Numbered from the stretch's first letter, positions 23,423-32,845 are shown. The stretch: DNA of 64,000 nt from Streptomyces sp. NBC_01716 (GCF_036248275.1 NZ_CP109181.1:8060001-8124000); one strand, 5' to 3'. Notes: a model not told the origin generated them from the sequence alone. Program-made: numbers and translations.

Positions 23423-25989
23423 GCGGGACCCGCGCCTCGTGGCGTATCAGCGTCTCCTCGCTCCGCGCGCACAAGCGGCGCTTCGCCGGCACCTTCACCG
23501 CCGTCCTGCTCGGCGTGGCCTTCCTGACGGGCACCCTCGTCATGGGCGACACCCTGCGCGGCAGCTTCGACACCATGTTCGGCGACGCGGCGGGCGGCAC
23601 CGACGCCGTCGTCCGCAGCGCCGACGCGGTGACGGTGCCCGGCGACGCGCTCGGCACCCGTGAGCCGGTCGACACCGGCCTGATCGAGACGATCGAGCGG
23701 GTTCCCGGCGTCGCGGCCGTCGCGCCCAAGATCGAAGGCGCCGGACAACTGGTCGGCTCCGACGGCGAGCCCGTCGGCGGCCAGGGCCCGCCCACCGTCG
23801 CCGGCAACTGGATCGACGACGACCGGCTCAACCCGTACCAGCTCGCCGACGGCCGGCTGCCGGAGAAGAGCGGTGAGGTCGTCCTCAACCGGGGCGCCGC
23901 CGAGGCCGGCGGGCTGAGGATCGGCGACACCACCGTGCTCCGCGCCCCCGACCCCGTACGGGTGACGGTCGTCGGCCTGGCGACCTTCGGCGGCGAGGAC
24001 GGCATGGCCCAGGTCACCTACACAGGCATGACCAGGGCCGACGCGGAGAAGTACCTCACGCCGAGGCCCGGCGAGGCGGCGAGCATCCAGGTGCGTGCCG
24101 GTCCCGGCACCGGCCAGGAGGAACTGGTCGACTCCCTGCGGACGGTCCTGCCGTCCGGCGTGGAGGCGATCACCGGACAGGAGTCCGCCGACGAGAACCA
24201 GGAAATGATCTCCGGCGAGTTCCTGAGCCTGTTCACGACGCTCCTTCTCGTCTTCTCCGGCATCGTGCTGCTCGTCGCGACCTTCTCCATCCACAACACC
24301 TTCGCCATCGTGGTGGCCCAGCGCACCCGCGAGAACGCGCTGCTGCGCGCGCTCGGCGCCTCCCGCCGCCAGGTCGTGGGCGCCACGCTCGCCGAGGCGA
24401 GCGTCGTCGCGCTGGTCGCTTCGGCCGTGGGGCTGCTCGGCGGGATCGGCATCGCCGCAGGGCTGCGGGCACTGTTCCCGGTCATCGGATTCCCCTTCCC
24501 CGAGGGGCCGTTGGTGATCAGCGCGCTCTCGCTGCTGCTGCCGCTCGCCGTCGGCCTGATCGTCTGTCTCGGCTCGGCGCTCCTGCCCGCCGTACGGGCG
24601 GGACGCACGGCACCGCTGGCCGCGCTGCGCGAGACGGCCGTGGACGGCTCGGGCGCCTCCCGGACCAGGGTGGTCGTCGGTACGGCGCTGGGCCTGGCCG
24701 GGATCGGCACGATCCTGGCCGGCGTCTTCGCCGCACCGTCCCTCCCGCTCGCCGGAACGGGAGCCGTCCTCGCCCTCGCCGCCTTTGTGGTGCTCGGCCC
24801 GGTGGCCTCCTCCTACGCCGTACGGCTCCTGGGCCGGCCGCTGGACCGGCTGCGCGGTGTCCCGGGCGCCCTGGCCAAGCGCAACGCCCTGCGCAGCCCC
24901 AAGCGCACGGCGGCGACCGCCACCGCGCTGATGATCGGTGTCGCCGTGGTGTCCCTGTTCACGGTCTTCGGCGCCTCGCTGAAGTCGACGATGGACCAGA
25001 CGGTGTCCCGTTCCTTCGCGGGAGACCTCGCGATCAGCGTGCCGGCCTTCGGCGGAGGCGGCAGCGGACTGAGCCCCGGCCTCACGCCCGCCCTGGCCGA
25101 ACTCCCCGAAGTGGACTCGGCCGTGGGGCTCGGCAGGGGAGTGGCCGAGGTCGACGGGGACGGCCGTCAGCTGACCGTCACCGACCCGGTCGCACTCGCC
25201 ACGGGCTTCGATCTCGGGTCAGTGGACGGCTCGTTCGACGGATTCGGCACCAACGGCATCGCCGTGTCGCGCCCGCAGGCCGACGACCGGAATCTGCGGA
25301 CCGGCGGTACGACCCAACTCACCTTCACCGACGGCCGGAAGGAGACCTTCACGGTCAGGGCTGTCTACGAGCGGTCGGAACTCGCCGGCGACTACGTCAT
25401 CACCCGCGCGGCCTGGGCCCCGCACCGTACCCAGGACGCCGACACCCTCGTCTCCGTCACCTTCGCGGACGGCGTGCCCGCCGCCGAGGCGACGGCCGCC
25501 GTGGAGAAGGCGGCGGCGCCGTTCGGCAACCCGGACGTCCAGACGCGCGACGAGTACGCCGAGACCTCCGCGGGAGCCATCGACATGATGCTCACTCTGA
25601 TCTACGCGCTGCTCGCCCTCGCCGTGGTCATCGCGCTCCTGGGCATCGCCAACACCCTCACCCTCGCCGTCCACGAACGCACCAGGGAACTGGGCCTGTT
25701 GCGCGCGGTCGGCCAGACCAGAGCGCAACTGCGGGCGATGGTCCGCTGGGAGTCGGTGCTGGTGGCCGCCTTCGGTACGGCGGGCGGACTGGCACTCGGC
25801 GGGCTGCTCGGCTGGGTCGTCGTCAAGGCGGCCGAGGGCGCGGGAGACACCCCCTTCGCCTTCGCCGTGCCGCCGGCGCAGCTGGTGATCGTGGGGGTGG
25901 TCGGCGTCACGGCCGGAGCCGTCGCCGGCTGGCGGCCCGCGCACAGGGCGGCACGGCTGGACGTACTGCGGGCCATCGCCACCGAGTGA
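23419..25989 (+). CDS. ABC transporter permease, FtsX-like (duplicated)
   Basis: 856-aa permease with two FtsX domains: helix 1 near residue 22-45, three-helix FtsX block at about 270-390, a central helix pair near 425-470, another extracellular domain, and a final three-helix block at about 725-850. This duplicated 8-10 TM arrangement is typical of Gram-positive MacB/antimicrobial-peptide or lipoprotein exporters. Works with the ATPase encoded just upstream (ATGA overlap). Export substrate unknown. Confidence 0.93.
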   Translation: MSGTRASWRISVSSLRAHKRRFAGTFTAVLLGVAFLTGTLVMGDTLRGSFDTMFGDAAGGTDAVVRSADAVTVPGDALGTREPVDTGLIETIERVPGVAAVAPKIEGAGQLVGSDGEPVGGQGPPTVAGNWIDDDRLNPYQLADGRLPEKSGEVVLNRGAAEAGGLRIGDTTVLRAPDPVRVTVVGLATFGGEDGMAQVTYTGMTRADAEKYLTPRPGEAASIQVRAGPGTGQEELVDSLRTVLPSGVEAITGQESADENQEMISGEFLSLFTTLLLVFSGIVLLVATFSIHNTFAIVVAQRTRENALLRALGASRRQVVGATLAEASVVALVASAVGLLGGIGIAAGLRALFPVIGFPFPEGPLVISALSLLLPLAVGLIVCLGSALLPAVRAGRTAPLAALRETAVDGSGASRTRVVVGTALGLAGIGTILAGVFAAPSLPLAGTGAVLALAAFVVLGPVASSYAVRLLGRPLDRLRGVPGALAKRNALRSPKRTAATATALMIGVAVVSLFTVFGASLKSTMDQTVSRSFAGDLAISVPAFGGGGSGLSPGLTPALAELPEVDSAVGLGRGVAEVDGDGRQLTVTDPVALATGFDLGSVDGSFDGFGTNGIAVSRPQADDRNLRTGGTTQLTFTDGRKETFTVRAVYERSELAGDYVITRAAWAPHRTQDADTLVSVTFADGVPAAEATAAVEKAAAPFGNPDVQTRDEYAETSAGAIDMMLTLIYALLALAVVIALLGIANTLTLAVHERTRELGLLRAVGQTRAQLRAMVRWESVLVAAFGTAGGLALGGLLGWVVVKAAEGAGDTPFAFAVPPAQLVIVGVVGVTAGAVAGWRPAHRAARLDVLRAIATE

Positions 25990-26029
25990 CGCGGTGACGC
26001 TCGGCAGGGCGTGGCGCGCCCCCGCCCGG

Positions 26030-26575
26030 TCAGCCGACGACGGCCGACCGGGCGGCGGTATGTTCGCGTTTCCCGGTCACGGTCCGGAAGCCCGTGAAGG
26101 GGCCGCCCGCCGAGGAACCCGGCGAGAAGGGTCCGTCGGTCGTGGCGCCGTACAGCCGGTGCCACGGCGGAGCGGCGCCCGACGGGGCGGGCAGCGTGAA
26201 CCAGATGACCTTTCCCGTGTCACCCTCCGCGCGCACCCCCCAGCTCTCGCTGACCGCCTCGATGAGGGCGAGTCCGCGCCCGCACACATCGAGCGGATCG
26301 GCCTCTCTGATGGTCGGCAGGCGTGGGTCGTGGTCATGGACCGAGACCGTGAGCCGGTCGAGCAGCAGTCTGATGTCGACGGTGCACATCTTGTCCGGCT
26401 GTGCGTGCCGGTGGACGTTGGTCAGCAGCTCGGTCACGCCGAGCGCGGCTTGGTCGATGAGTGGGTCGAGCTGCCAGTAGCGCAATTGCGCGGAAACGAT
26501 TCTGCGGACCTGGCGGATCCGCGACGGCAGGGCCTGGAGCTCCACCGTGCACTGCCTGTTCGGCTGGCTGATCAC
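26030..26575 (-). CDS. Anti-sigma-factor-type ATP-binding protein (HATPase, RsbW-like)
   Basis: 181-aa protein with a single GHKL/HATPase domain: ALGVTELLTNVHRHAQPD (N box), LTVSVHDHDP and GRGLALIEAVSESWGV (G box). Such proteins in Streptomyces are RsbW-like anti-sigma kinases or developmental regulators. The C-terminal 50 residues are Pro/Gly-rich and less conserved. GTG 26575 has GGGGAG 8 nt upstream; the longer frame begins at a TTG without signals. A BldD-box-like sequence lies 116 nt upstream, suggesting developmental control. Confidence 0.85.
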   Translation of the reverse strand: MISQPNRQCTVELQALPSRIRQVRRIVSAQLRYWQLDPLIDQAALGVTELLTNVHRHAQPDKMCTVDIRLLLDRLTVSVHDHDPRLPTIREADPLDVCGRGLALIEAVSESWGVRAEGDTGKVIWFTLPAPSGAAPPWHRLYGATTDGPFSPGSSAGGPFTGFRTVTGKREHTAARSAVVG

Positions 26576-26690
26576 GGCTGCGACTCCCCGATTGAGGTCC
26601 GGAAGAAGGCATGAGATCAAATCCAGCAGCTCACTCGCGAGGCTCGCTGCTGTCGTGCCCGGCGGGGCTGGATCGCAGCGTCACCACCGA

Positions 26691-26705
26691 TTCACCCTGA
26701 GTGAT
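26691..26705. promoter_or_regulatory. BldD-box-like site upstream of anti-sigma-type gene
   Basis: TTCACCCTGAGTGAT fits the published 15-bp BldD pseudo-palindrome NTNACNC(A/T)GNGTNAN at every fixed position. It is part of a larger inverted repeat whose outer arms are TTCACCCTG (26691-26699) and CAGAGTGAA (26711-26719). Confidence 0.55.
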
Positions 26706-26756
26706 TACACCAGAGTGAACCAGGTGCTACGGGACCGCAACTCGCGGCGCCCGGTG

Positions 26757-27074
26757 TCAGGTCTTCGCCGTACCCGCCCTGCGTACGGTCTCCAGGAAGC
26801 GCCCCGCCAGCAGCCGGCCTTCCGGCCGCCGGCCGTCCCCGCCCATGGTCAGCCGGTAGCGCGTGCCGTTCACGGTCGCCACCGTGCTGTCGTCACCCCG
26901 GAACCACGGCTTGCCCGCGTGCACCGCCCGCAGTGGCGCGCTGTCGATGACCCGCCCGTAGCTGGTCAGAAGCGCCAGTCTGCCGTCCTGGATGAGTACC
27001 CGGCCCGCTTTGGTGAGCGAGCGGGGCCAGCGCTCTATCTCGACGCCGCTGGCACTGAACTCCGGCTCCGCCAT
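26757..27074 (-). CDS. Hypothetical protein with PH-like beta-rich fold
   Basis: 105 aa, no signal or membrane segment. The sequence alternates short beta-like strands (GVEIERWPRSLTKAGRVLIQDGRLALLTSYGRVID) and ends KPWFRGDDSTVATVNGTRYRLTMGG..., reminiscent of small PH-like actinomycete proteins. Function unknown. ATG 27074 follows AAGGGGG by about 10 nt. The stretch upstream of the anti-sigma-type gene separates it from that gene, so the two are probably independent units. Confidence 0.7.
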   Translation of the reverse strand: MAEPEFSASGVEIERWPRSLTKAGRVLIQDGRLALLTSYGRVIDSAPLRAVHAGKPWFRGDDSTVATVNGTRYRLTMGGDGRRPEGRLLAGRFLETVRRAGTAKT

Positions 27075-27360
27075 GGCTGATCCGCCCCCTTCGTGCTGCT
27101 CCCTGCAGTGAAGTCTGCACAACTCGACGCGTGGACGCCAGAGCGACTTCCCCCGAGCTCGGAGGCGACACACCGAGTACACATCAACAGCATATCGACG
27201 CCACATCGATGGCGGGTCGACAGCCGGCCCGAACTGCCGCCCGCCGCCCGGCGGACCCGTGTCCAAGGCGCGGCTATGGATACCCAAAGGCACCGTTTGC
27301 GCAGGTCGAGGGCTTACTGTTGCGCCGGGACGGGCACCGGCGGGACGAAGGACGGCGCGC

Positions 27361-28470
27361 ATGACGGAGCGGCAGCAGACCATCGACGTGAACCGCGGCG
27401 ACCCCGCGTACCGGGTCTGGCTCAAAGAGGCCGTACGCAAGGTCCAGGCCGACGCCAACCGCTCGGCCGACACCCACCTCCTGCTCTTCCCGCTGCCGGA
27501 GCGGTGGGGCATCGACCTGTATCTGAAGGACGAGTCCACCCACCCGACCGGGAGCCTCAAACACCGCCTCGCCCGCTCGCTGTTCCTGTACGGGCTCTGC
27601 AACGGCTGGATCCGCCCCGGAAAGCCCGTCATCGAGGCGTCCAGCGGCTCGACCGCGGTCTCGGAGGCGTACTTCGCGAAGCTGATCGGCGTCCCGTTCA
27701 TCGCGGTCATGCCGCGCACCACCAGCCCCGAGAAGTGCCGCCTCATCGAATTCCACGGCGGGCGCTGCCACTTCGTGGACGACTCGCGCAGGATGTACGA
27801 GGAGTCGGCGAACCTCGCGGCCGAGACCGGCGGGCACTACATGGACCAGTTCACGTACGCGGAGCGGGCCACCGACTGGCGGGGCAACAACAACATCGCC
27901 GAATCGATGTACCAGCAACTGCGGTTGGAGCGCTATCCGGAGCCGGCGTGGATCGTGGCGACCGCGGGCACCGGCGGCACGTCGGCGACCATCGCCCGCT
28001 ACGTGCGCTACATGCAGTACGACACCATGATCTGCGTCCCGGACCCGGAGAACTCCTGCTTCTTCGACGGCTGGACACGCCGCGACCCCCAGGCGTGCGC
28101 CGACCGGGGCTCCCGGATCGAGGGCATCGGCAGACCTCGGATGGAACCGAGCTTCGTGACCGGAGCCATCGACCGGATGATGAAGGTGCCGGACGCGGCG
28201 AGCATCGCCGCCGTACGCCTGCTGGAGCGCAACATCGGCCGCAAGGCGGGCGGTTCGACGGGCACCGGGCTGTGGAGCGCGCTGAAGATCGTCTCCGAGA
28301 TGGTGGCCGACGGCCGCAAGGGCAGTGTGGTGACGCTGATCTGCGACCCGGGCGAGCGCTATCTCGACAAGTACTACTCCGACGACTGGCTGGCCGCACA
28401 GGGCATCGACATCGCGCCGTACACCGGCACGATCGAGGACTTCCTGCGGACGGGCGTCTGGCCGGTGTAG
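27361..28470 (+). CDS. PLP-dependent cysteine synthase family protein (Cds1-like)
   Basis: 369-aa fold-type II PLP enzyme. The Schiff-base lysine is in HPTGSLKHRLA, the substrate-binding Asn/Ser/Thr loop is SSGSTAVSEAY, and the glycine-rich phosphate loop is TAGTGGTSATIA; the PLP N1 partner region VVTLICDPGERY is near the C terminus. It is longer than CysK/CysM and resembles the actinobacterial lyase group containing mycobacterial Cds1, a cysteine desulfhydrase; O-acetylserine sulfhydrylase activity is less likely. AAGGA lies 9 nt before ATG 27361. No operon partners. Confidence 0.88.
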   Translation: MTERQQTIDVNRGDPAYRVWLKEAVRKVQADANRSADTHLLLFPLPERWGIDLYLKDESTHPTGSLKHRLARSLFLYGLCNGWIRPGKPVIEASSGSTAVSEAYFAKLIGVPFIAVMPRTTSPEKCRLIEFHGGRCHFVDDSRRMYEESANLAAETGGHYMDQFTYAERATDWRGNNNIAESMYQQLRLERYPEPAWIVATAGTGGTSATIARYVRYMQYDTMICVPDPENSCFFDGWTRRDPQACADRGSRIEGIGRPRMEPSFVTGAIDRMMKVPDAASIAAVRLLERNIGRKAGGSTGTGLWSALKIVSEMVADGRKGSVVTLICDPGERYLDKYYSDDWLAAQGIDIAPYTGTIEDFLRTGVWPV

Positions 28471-28826
28471 GTGGCCCAGGTCAGCCGGCGCAAGGACACG
28501 GTGAACGCGCGCGCCATACCCGGGCGGAACGCCCGCAGGTAGAAGAAAAAGGGCTTGCTGCCGTCCGCCGCGAACGTCCAGCTCACGCGCGTACCGGTAC
28601 CGGCGGGAGTCAGCCGCCAGTCCTCAGGACCGGCCGGCGGACCGGGCATGGGCGTCTGCCGCGCCGCGGTCGCGGGCGTGAACCACCGGGGCCACGCCTC
28701 GGTCTCCTCGGCCAGTGCCCGGTACACGGCGCCGGGCGGCGTGCTCATCTCACCGCTGAACACCAGCCGCAGGGGTGCGGACTCCGCGAACCCGGCGTCG
28801 ACGGAACGCAGCTGACGGACTGCCAT
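28374..28826 (-). CDS. SRPBCC family protein, apparently internally deleted
   Basis: 150 aa. The N terminus (MAVRQLRSVDAGF...MSTPPGAVYRALAEETEAWPRWF) and a C-terminal strand/helix (EDWRLTPAGTGTRVSWTFAADG...RAF) are recognisable as a START/SRPBCC ligand-binding fold. The central beta strands usually found between them are replaced by only about 15 residues (ATAARQTPMPGPPAG). The last 32 codons run antisense into the end of the PLP enzyme gene and do not look SRPBCC-like. Possibly a decaying gene. The start at 28826 is weakly supported. Confidence 0.5.
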   Translation of the reverse strand: MAVRQLRSVDAGFAESAPLRLVFSGEMSTPPGAVYRALAEETEAWPRWFTPATAARQTPMPGPPAGPEDWRLTPAGTGTRVSWTFAADGSKPFFFYLRAFRPGMARAFTVSLRRLTWATYTGQTPVRRKSSIVPVYGAMSMPCAASQSSE

Positions 28827-28890
28827 GAACATCACGCCCCAGGGAGATCGACGGACGGTCGTAGGGCCGGAGCCTATGCTCGGTCAGCAC

Positions 28891-29376
28891 TCAGGGCCCG
28901 GAGGCCCCGCCGCGCAGCAGCCCGTCGACCACCCGGCCGAAGACGACACGTCCCGCCCGCGCGGTCAGGCGATCGAGGAAGCGGGGGAGGAAGCCGACGC
29001 GCAGCTCCTCCGACCAGCGCACCAGTGTGCGCCCGCCGGCCTCCGACGAGGCATCCGTCCCTGTGCCGGTTTCCGTCTCCATGACCTCGATCTCGGCCCA
29101 CCCCGTGATCACCCGGCCGCGCTTCTCCAGCCGGCAGTGCCCGGGGCTCCCCGCCGCCGGCGGCTCCCAGCGGACGACCTCCATCAGGTCGTCGAACCGC
29201 ACGCGCCCGACCCCTGTACGCGCCACGAACACCGTTCCCGCGGCCGTCGGCCCCGGTGTCCGCACGAGCGTCCGCGTCAGCGGCACCCGGCGGCCGTGCG
29301 CCGGCCAGTCGGTGATCCGTCGCCAGGCCTCGTCGGCCGGCAGGGACGTACGGCGGGCGACCCGGAAGACGGTCAC
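28891..29376 (-). CDS. SRPBCC family protein
   Basis: 161-aa polyketide-cyclase/START-like protein: FRVARRTSLPADEAWRRITDWPAHGRRVPLT at the N terminus, central strands (GTVFVARTGVGRVRFDDLMEVVRWEPP), and a C-terminal helix FLPRFLDRLTARAGRVVFGRVVDGLLR. Such proteins bind small hydrophobic ligands. GTG 29376 overlaps the DeoR-type regulator stop by 4 nt, so the genes are co-translated and the second SRPBCC gene follows on the same strand after 64 nt. Confidence 0.85.
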   Translation of the reverse strand: MTVFRVARRTSLPADEAWRRITDWPAHGRRVPLTRTLVRTPGPTAAGTVFVARTGVGRVRFDDLMEVVRWEPPAAGSPGHCRLEKRGRVITGWAEIEVMETETGTGTDASSEAGGRTLVRWSEELRVGFLPRFLDRLTARAGRVVFGRVVDGLLRGGASGP

Positions 29377-30206
29377 CGGTCCGCCGGCTCCCCGGCGACC
29401 ACCAGCCCGGGGAGATGCTCCGTGATCTCCTCGCGCACCTCGGGCGACAGCCCCGCGTCCGTGACAAGGGTGTCGACCTGGTCCAGCGTCGCGAACGAAC
29501 TCAGGCCCACCGTCCCCCACTTGGTGTGGTCGGCCACGACCACCACCCGGCGCGCCGACCGCACGAAACGGCGGTTCGTCTCCGCCTCGGCCAGATTCGG
29601 CGTGGACAGACCGGCCTCGGCGGAGATCCCGTGCACCCCCAGGAAGAGCACGTCGAAGTGGAGCGAGCGGATCGCCTGGTCGGCGACCGGGCCGACCAGC
29701 GAGTCCGAGGGCGTACGGACCCCTCCCGTGAGCACGACGGTGGCCGCGCCCGCGCGGTGACCGCCCGACGTACCCGCCGGCTGCGCGGCATGGAACACGT
29801 CAGCGACCCGCACGGAATTCGTCACGACCGTCAGATCGGGCACGTCCAGCAGATGATGCGCCAGCGCGTACGTGGTCGTACCGCCGGACAGGGCGATCGC
29901 CCGGCCGGGCACCGCCATGGCGGCCGCTGCCCGCGCGATGTCCTCCTTGGCGCTCAGCTCAAGCTCCGACTTGGCCTCGAAGCCCGGCTCGTGGGTGCTC
30001 GCCTCGACCACGGGGACGGCGCCGCCGTGCACCTTCTCGATGACGCCGAGCCGGGCGAGCGCGTCGAGGTCCCTGCGGACCGTCATGTCGGAGACGTTGA
30101 GCTTGCGCGTCAGCTCGTTGACGCGGATACCGCCGCGCCGGCGCACCTCGTCGAGGATCAGGGCCCGTCGCTGTTCCGCGAGGAGATTCTGGTTGTCGCT
30201 CACCAC
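29373..30206 (-). CDS. DeoR/GlpR family transcriptional regulator
   Basis: 277 aa. N-terminal DeoR winged HTH (LAEQRRALILDEVRRRGGIRVNELTRKLNVSDMTVRRDLDALARLGVIEKVHGGAV) followed by a sugar-phosphate isomerase-like sensor domain (ALSGGTTTYALA, VVVADHTKWG). GTG 30206 is chosen because AAGGA lies 9 nt upstream; the adjacent GTG 30203 would give 12 nt. The frame is open to 30365 but that region lacks coding character. First gene of an operon with two SRPBCC proteins, an unusual pairing. Confidence 0.9.
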   Translation of the reverse strand: MVSDNQNLLAEQRRALILDEVRRRGGIRVNELTRKLNVSDMTVRRDLDALARLGVIEKVHGGAVPVVEASTHEPGFEAKSELELSAKEDIARAAAAMAVPGRAIALSGGTTTYALAHHLLDVPDLTVVTNSVRVADVFHAAQPAGTSGGHRAGAATVVLTGGVRTPSDSLVGPVADQAIRSLHFDVLFLGVHGISAEAGLSTPNLAEAETNRRFVRSARRVVVVADHTKWGTVGLSSFATLDQVDTLVTDAGLSPEVREEITEHLPGLVVAGEPADR

Positions 30207-30400
30207 CGGGGCCTGTCCTTCCACGTCGGCGTCGTGCGCGGGCGCCGTACTCAGCTGATCATCAGGGCTCCTCATCCTCCCACGCTGTTGGGCCCCGTAC
30301 GCAGGTGTCGGCCCGCCCCGGCCCGGGGACACCCCTTGGGGCGGACACCGCCCGCCGGACATCACCCCCGCCGGACATCACCTGAGAGCGAGTCATCGAC

Positions 30401-32845
30401 GTGTCCTCTGAGCCCACCGCCGACCCCAGCGGCGGCGCCGCGCTCGAACTGCTGGTCCACGGCGTCGGCGGCGCCACCCCGCAGGAGATGCTCTCCGATC
30501 CGAACACGGTCCGGATCACCGGCGACGAGACGGCGGCCATCTACCGGCGCCCCGACGACGAGGACGCCGAGGCCCACCCCGAGCGGTACGAGAACGGGCC
30601 CGTGCCCGAGGCGTACTGCTGGTCCAACCTCACCTCCGGCAACGCCAGTCGCGCCCTGTGGCTGCTGCTGCTTCCCTTCATGGTCGTCAACCTCGCGCAC
30701 TGGATGCGCCCGGCGACCAACGGACTCGGCCGGACCCAGCGGCTGTACGGGGTGCTCGTGCGGCTGCTCGCCCTCACGCTCACCGTGCTGCTGACCGCCG
30801 CCGCCTGCGAGGTCGCCATCGACCTGGTGGCCTGGCAGTGCGCGGGCTCCGCCGGCTGCGCGGACGAGCGGTCCTGGCTGGGCTTCCTGTCCGCCACGGG
30901 GGACGGCTGGTGGGCGCAGCCCGGCCGCCGGCTGGCGCTGGCCGCTCTGGTACCGACCGCGCTGGTGGGCCTCCTGTGGTATCTGTCCAACCGGACCTGG
31001 AGCGCGTACGAGGCCCAGCGCCCGCCGACCGACGCTGGCCAGGACGGAAGCCGGCCGGAGCCGGACACGGAGGTCGTCAACACCCCCGGCGCCCCCGGCA
31101 CCACGGAGGCCAGGGACGCCTACCGGCCCGCGCTCGCCAGGCCCGGGTTCTGGTACGGCCGCCGGCTCGTCGCCCGCCTGCGCGCCGCGCACACCGCCGC
31201 CGGATTCCTCACCGTCGCGGGCGCGGTCACCGGCGCCACCGCCCGCTACGACCGTGGCGCCGCCGATGCCACCCGGGAGGTGGCCGGCTGGCTGCTCCAG
31301 GCAACTCTCGTCGCCGGTGCGCTCGTTGTGCTCTGGGTGGTGTGCAGCAGGGGCCGCAGCGAGCGCAAACGCGACGGCACGCTCGACAAGGCGCTCATCA
31401 GCCGGCTGCCCGCCGTCTCTCTCGCCCTGGTCGGCGTGGCGGTGGTGTACGCGGCCTGGTCCCGCCCCGACTGGGTCTCCTCCGGCACTCTGCCCGGCGC
31501 CGTCACCTTCCCGGTGCTGATGATCGCCCAGGGCGTCCTCGTCGTCGCTCTCGCGGCGGCGGCCTTCTCCCTGCACCGGCGCGCCCCGCACACCAGGATC
31601 GCGCTGTCCGGCCTCGGCGGGCCCGCCGTCGCCATGCTGGCCTGCGCCCTGGCCGGGGTGATGACCGGTGGCGTGGCCCAGCGGGTCGGCGACTGGCTCG
31701 ACGGGTCGGGGACACCGGGCATGGGGGAGGGGGCGATCGTCGGACCGCCGGTGCTGCTGAGCTGGCAGGCGGCCGTCATCCCCGTCCTGCTGGTGCTCCT
31801 GGTGATCCCGGTCGTCGTCCTCGCCGTACGCACCGTGCTCACCGGCCGCCGCCTCGCGCCGGTCGTGGAGGCGGAGTACGGGTCGCCGGACGCGAAGGTC
31901 ACCCCGGACTCCGTCCGCAGCCGCCGGATCGCCGGCACCCGTGCCCGCGCCCAACTCACCGACGCCGCACCCTGGTTGGTCGGAATCGTCTCCGGCGCCA
32001 CACTCCTGCTCGGCGCGGGCGCCGTCGTCGGCGCCTGGCTGAGCGGGGACGTGCCGGGCCGGGCCGCCGAGGGCGGACCCGCGCTGATCCAGTCGATCGC
32101 CGACACCGCGCAGGCGCTCGGCTCCTGGCTGATCGGCTTCGGCTTCATCCTCTTCGTGACCTGGGGCCGCCGCGCCTACCGCGACGCCTCCGCCCGGCGC
32201 ACCATCGGCATCCTCTGGGACGTCGGCACCTTCTGGCCGCGCGCCTCGCACCCCTTCGCGCCGCCGTGCTACGCGGAACGCGCCGTACCCGACCTCACCT
32301 GGCGGATGGCCTCATGGACGGCCCGCACCGGCGGACGCCTCGTCATCTCAGGCCATTCGCAGGGCAGCGTGCTGGCCGCCGCCGCCGTCTGGCAGCTGCG
32401 CGAGGGCACACGCCAACAAGTGGCGCTGCTGACGTACGGCTCACCGCTGGAGCGGCTGTACGGCCGCTGGTTCCCCGCCTACTTCGGTGCCGCGCCCCTC
32501 GGTGATCTGGACAGGGGGGTGCACTGCTGGCGCAATCTGTGGCGCGCCACCGACCCGATCGGCGGCCCGGTCCGGCTGGACGCCGACGGCGAGGGCGAAG
32601 GACCGGCCGTGGACCGGGGGCCGCTCAAGGACCCGCTCGCCTACGGCCGTACGGAGCGCCACCCGCTGCCCGAGCCGATCCTCGGCCACTCCAAGTACCA
32701 GGCCGATCCCGTATTCGCCGAGGAGCGCGCGGCGCTGCTCGACCGGCTGCCGCCCGCACTGCCCGCGCAGCGCGACGGCGTGGCGAAGGACCGGCAGGGG
32801 AAGGGCGCCCGGAGTCAGGGGAGTTCGGGCAGATCGTCCGCGTAG
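30401..32845 (+). CDS. Large multi-pass membrane protein with alpha/beta-hydrolase elements
   Basis: 814 aa. The start LVHGVGG (residues 19-24) looks like the first strand/oxyanion loop of a lipase, and the nucleophile elbow SGHSQGSV (Ser653) occurs near the C terminus. Between them lie about ten hydrophobic segments (about residues 85-600). It therefore appears to be a hydrolase split around a membrane domain, or a membrane protein with a cytoplasmic hydrolase. Substrate unknown, possibly lipid. Start GTG 30401 has only a weak ribosome-binding site. Its end overlaps the convergent beta-helix/AAA gene by 31 bp. Confidence 0.8.
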   Translation: MSSEPTADPSGGAALELLVHGVGGATPQEMLSDPNTVRITGDETAAIYRRPDDEDAEAHPERYENGPVPEAYCWSNLTSGNASRALWLLLLPFMVVNLAHWMRPATNGLGRTQRLYGVLVRLLALTLTVLLTAAACEVAIDLVAWQCAGSAGCADERSWLGFLSATGDGWWAQPGRRLALAALVPTALVGLLWYLSNRTWSAYEAQRPPTDAGQDGSRPEPDTEVVNTPGAPGTTEARDAYRPALARPGFWYGRRLVARLRAAHTAAGFLTVAGAVTGATARYDRGAADATREVAGWLLQATLVAGALVVLWVVCSRGRSERKRDGTLDKALISRLPAVSLALVGVAVVYAAWSRPDWVSSGTLPGAVTFPVLMIAQGVLVVALAAAAFSLHRRAPHTRIALSGLGGPAVAMLACALAGVMTGGVAQRVGDWLDGSGTPGMGEGAIVGPPVLLSWQAAVIPVLLVLLVIPVVVLAVRTVLTGRRLAPVVEAEYGSPDAKVTPDSVRSRRIAGTRARAQLTDAAPWLVGIVSGATLLLGAGAVVGAWLSGDVPGRAAEGGPALIQSIADTAQALGSWLIGFGFILFVTWGRRAYRDASARRTIGILWDVGTFWPRASHPFAPPCYAERAVPDLTWRMASWTARTGGRLVISGHSQGSVLAAAAVWQLREGTRQQVALLTYGSPLERLYGRWFPAYFGAAPLGDLDRGVHCWRNLWRATDPIGGPVRLDADGEGEGPAVDRGPLKDPLAYGRTERHPLPEPILGHSKYQADPVFAEERAALLDRLPPALPAQRDGVAKDRQGKGARSQGSSGRSSA

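Noticed and set aside
22675..24294. A 539-codon minus-strand frame
   Set aside because: Antisense to the ABC ATPase and permease genes; no recognisable domain.
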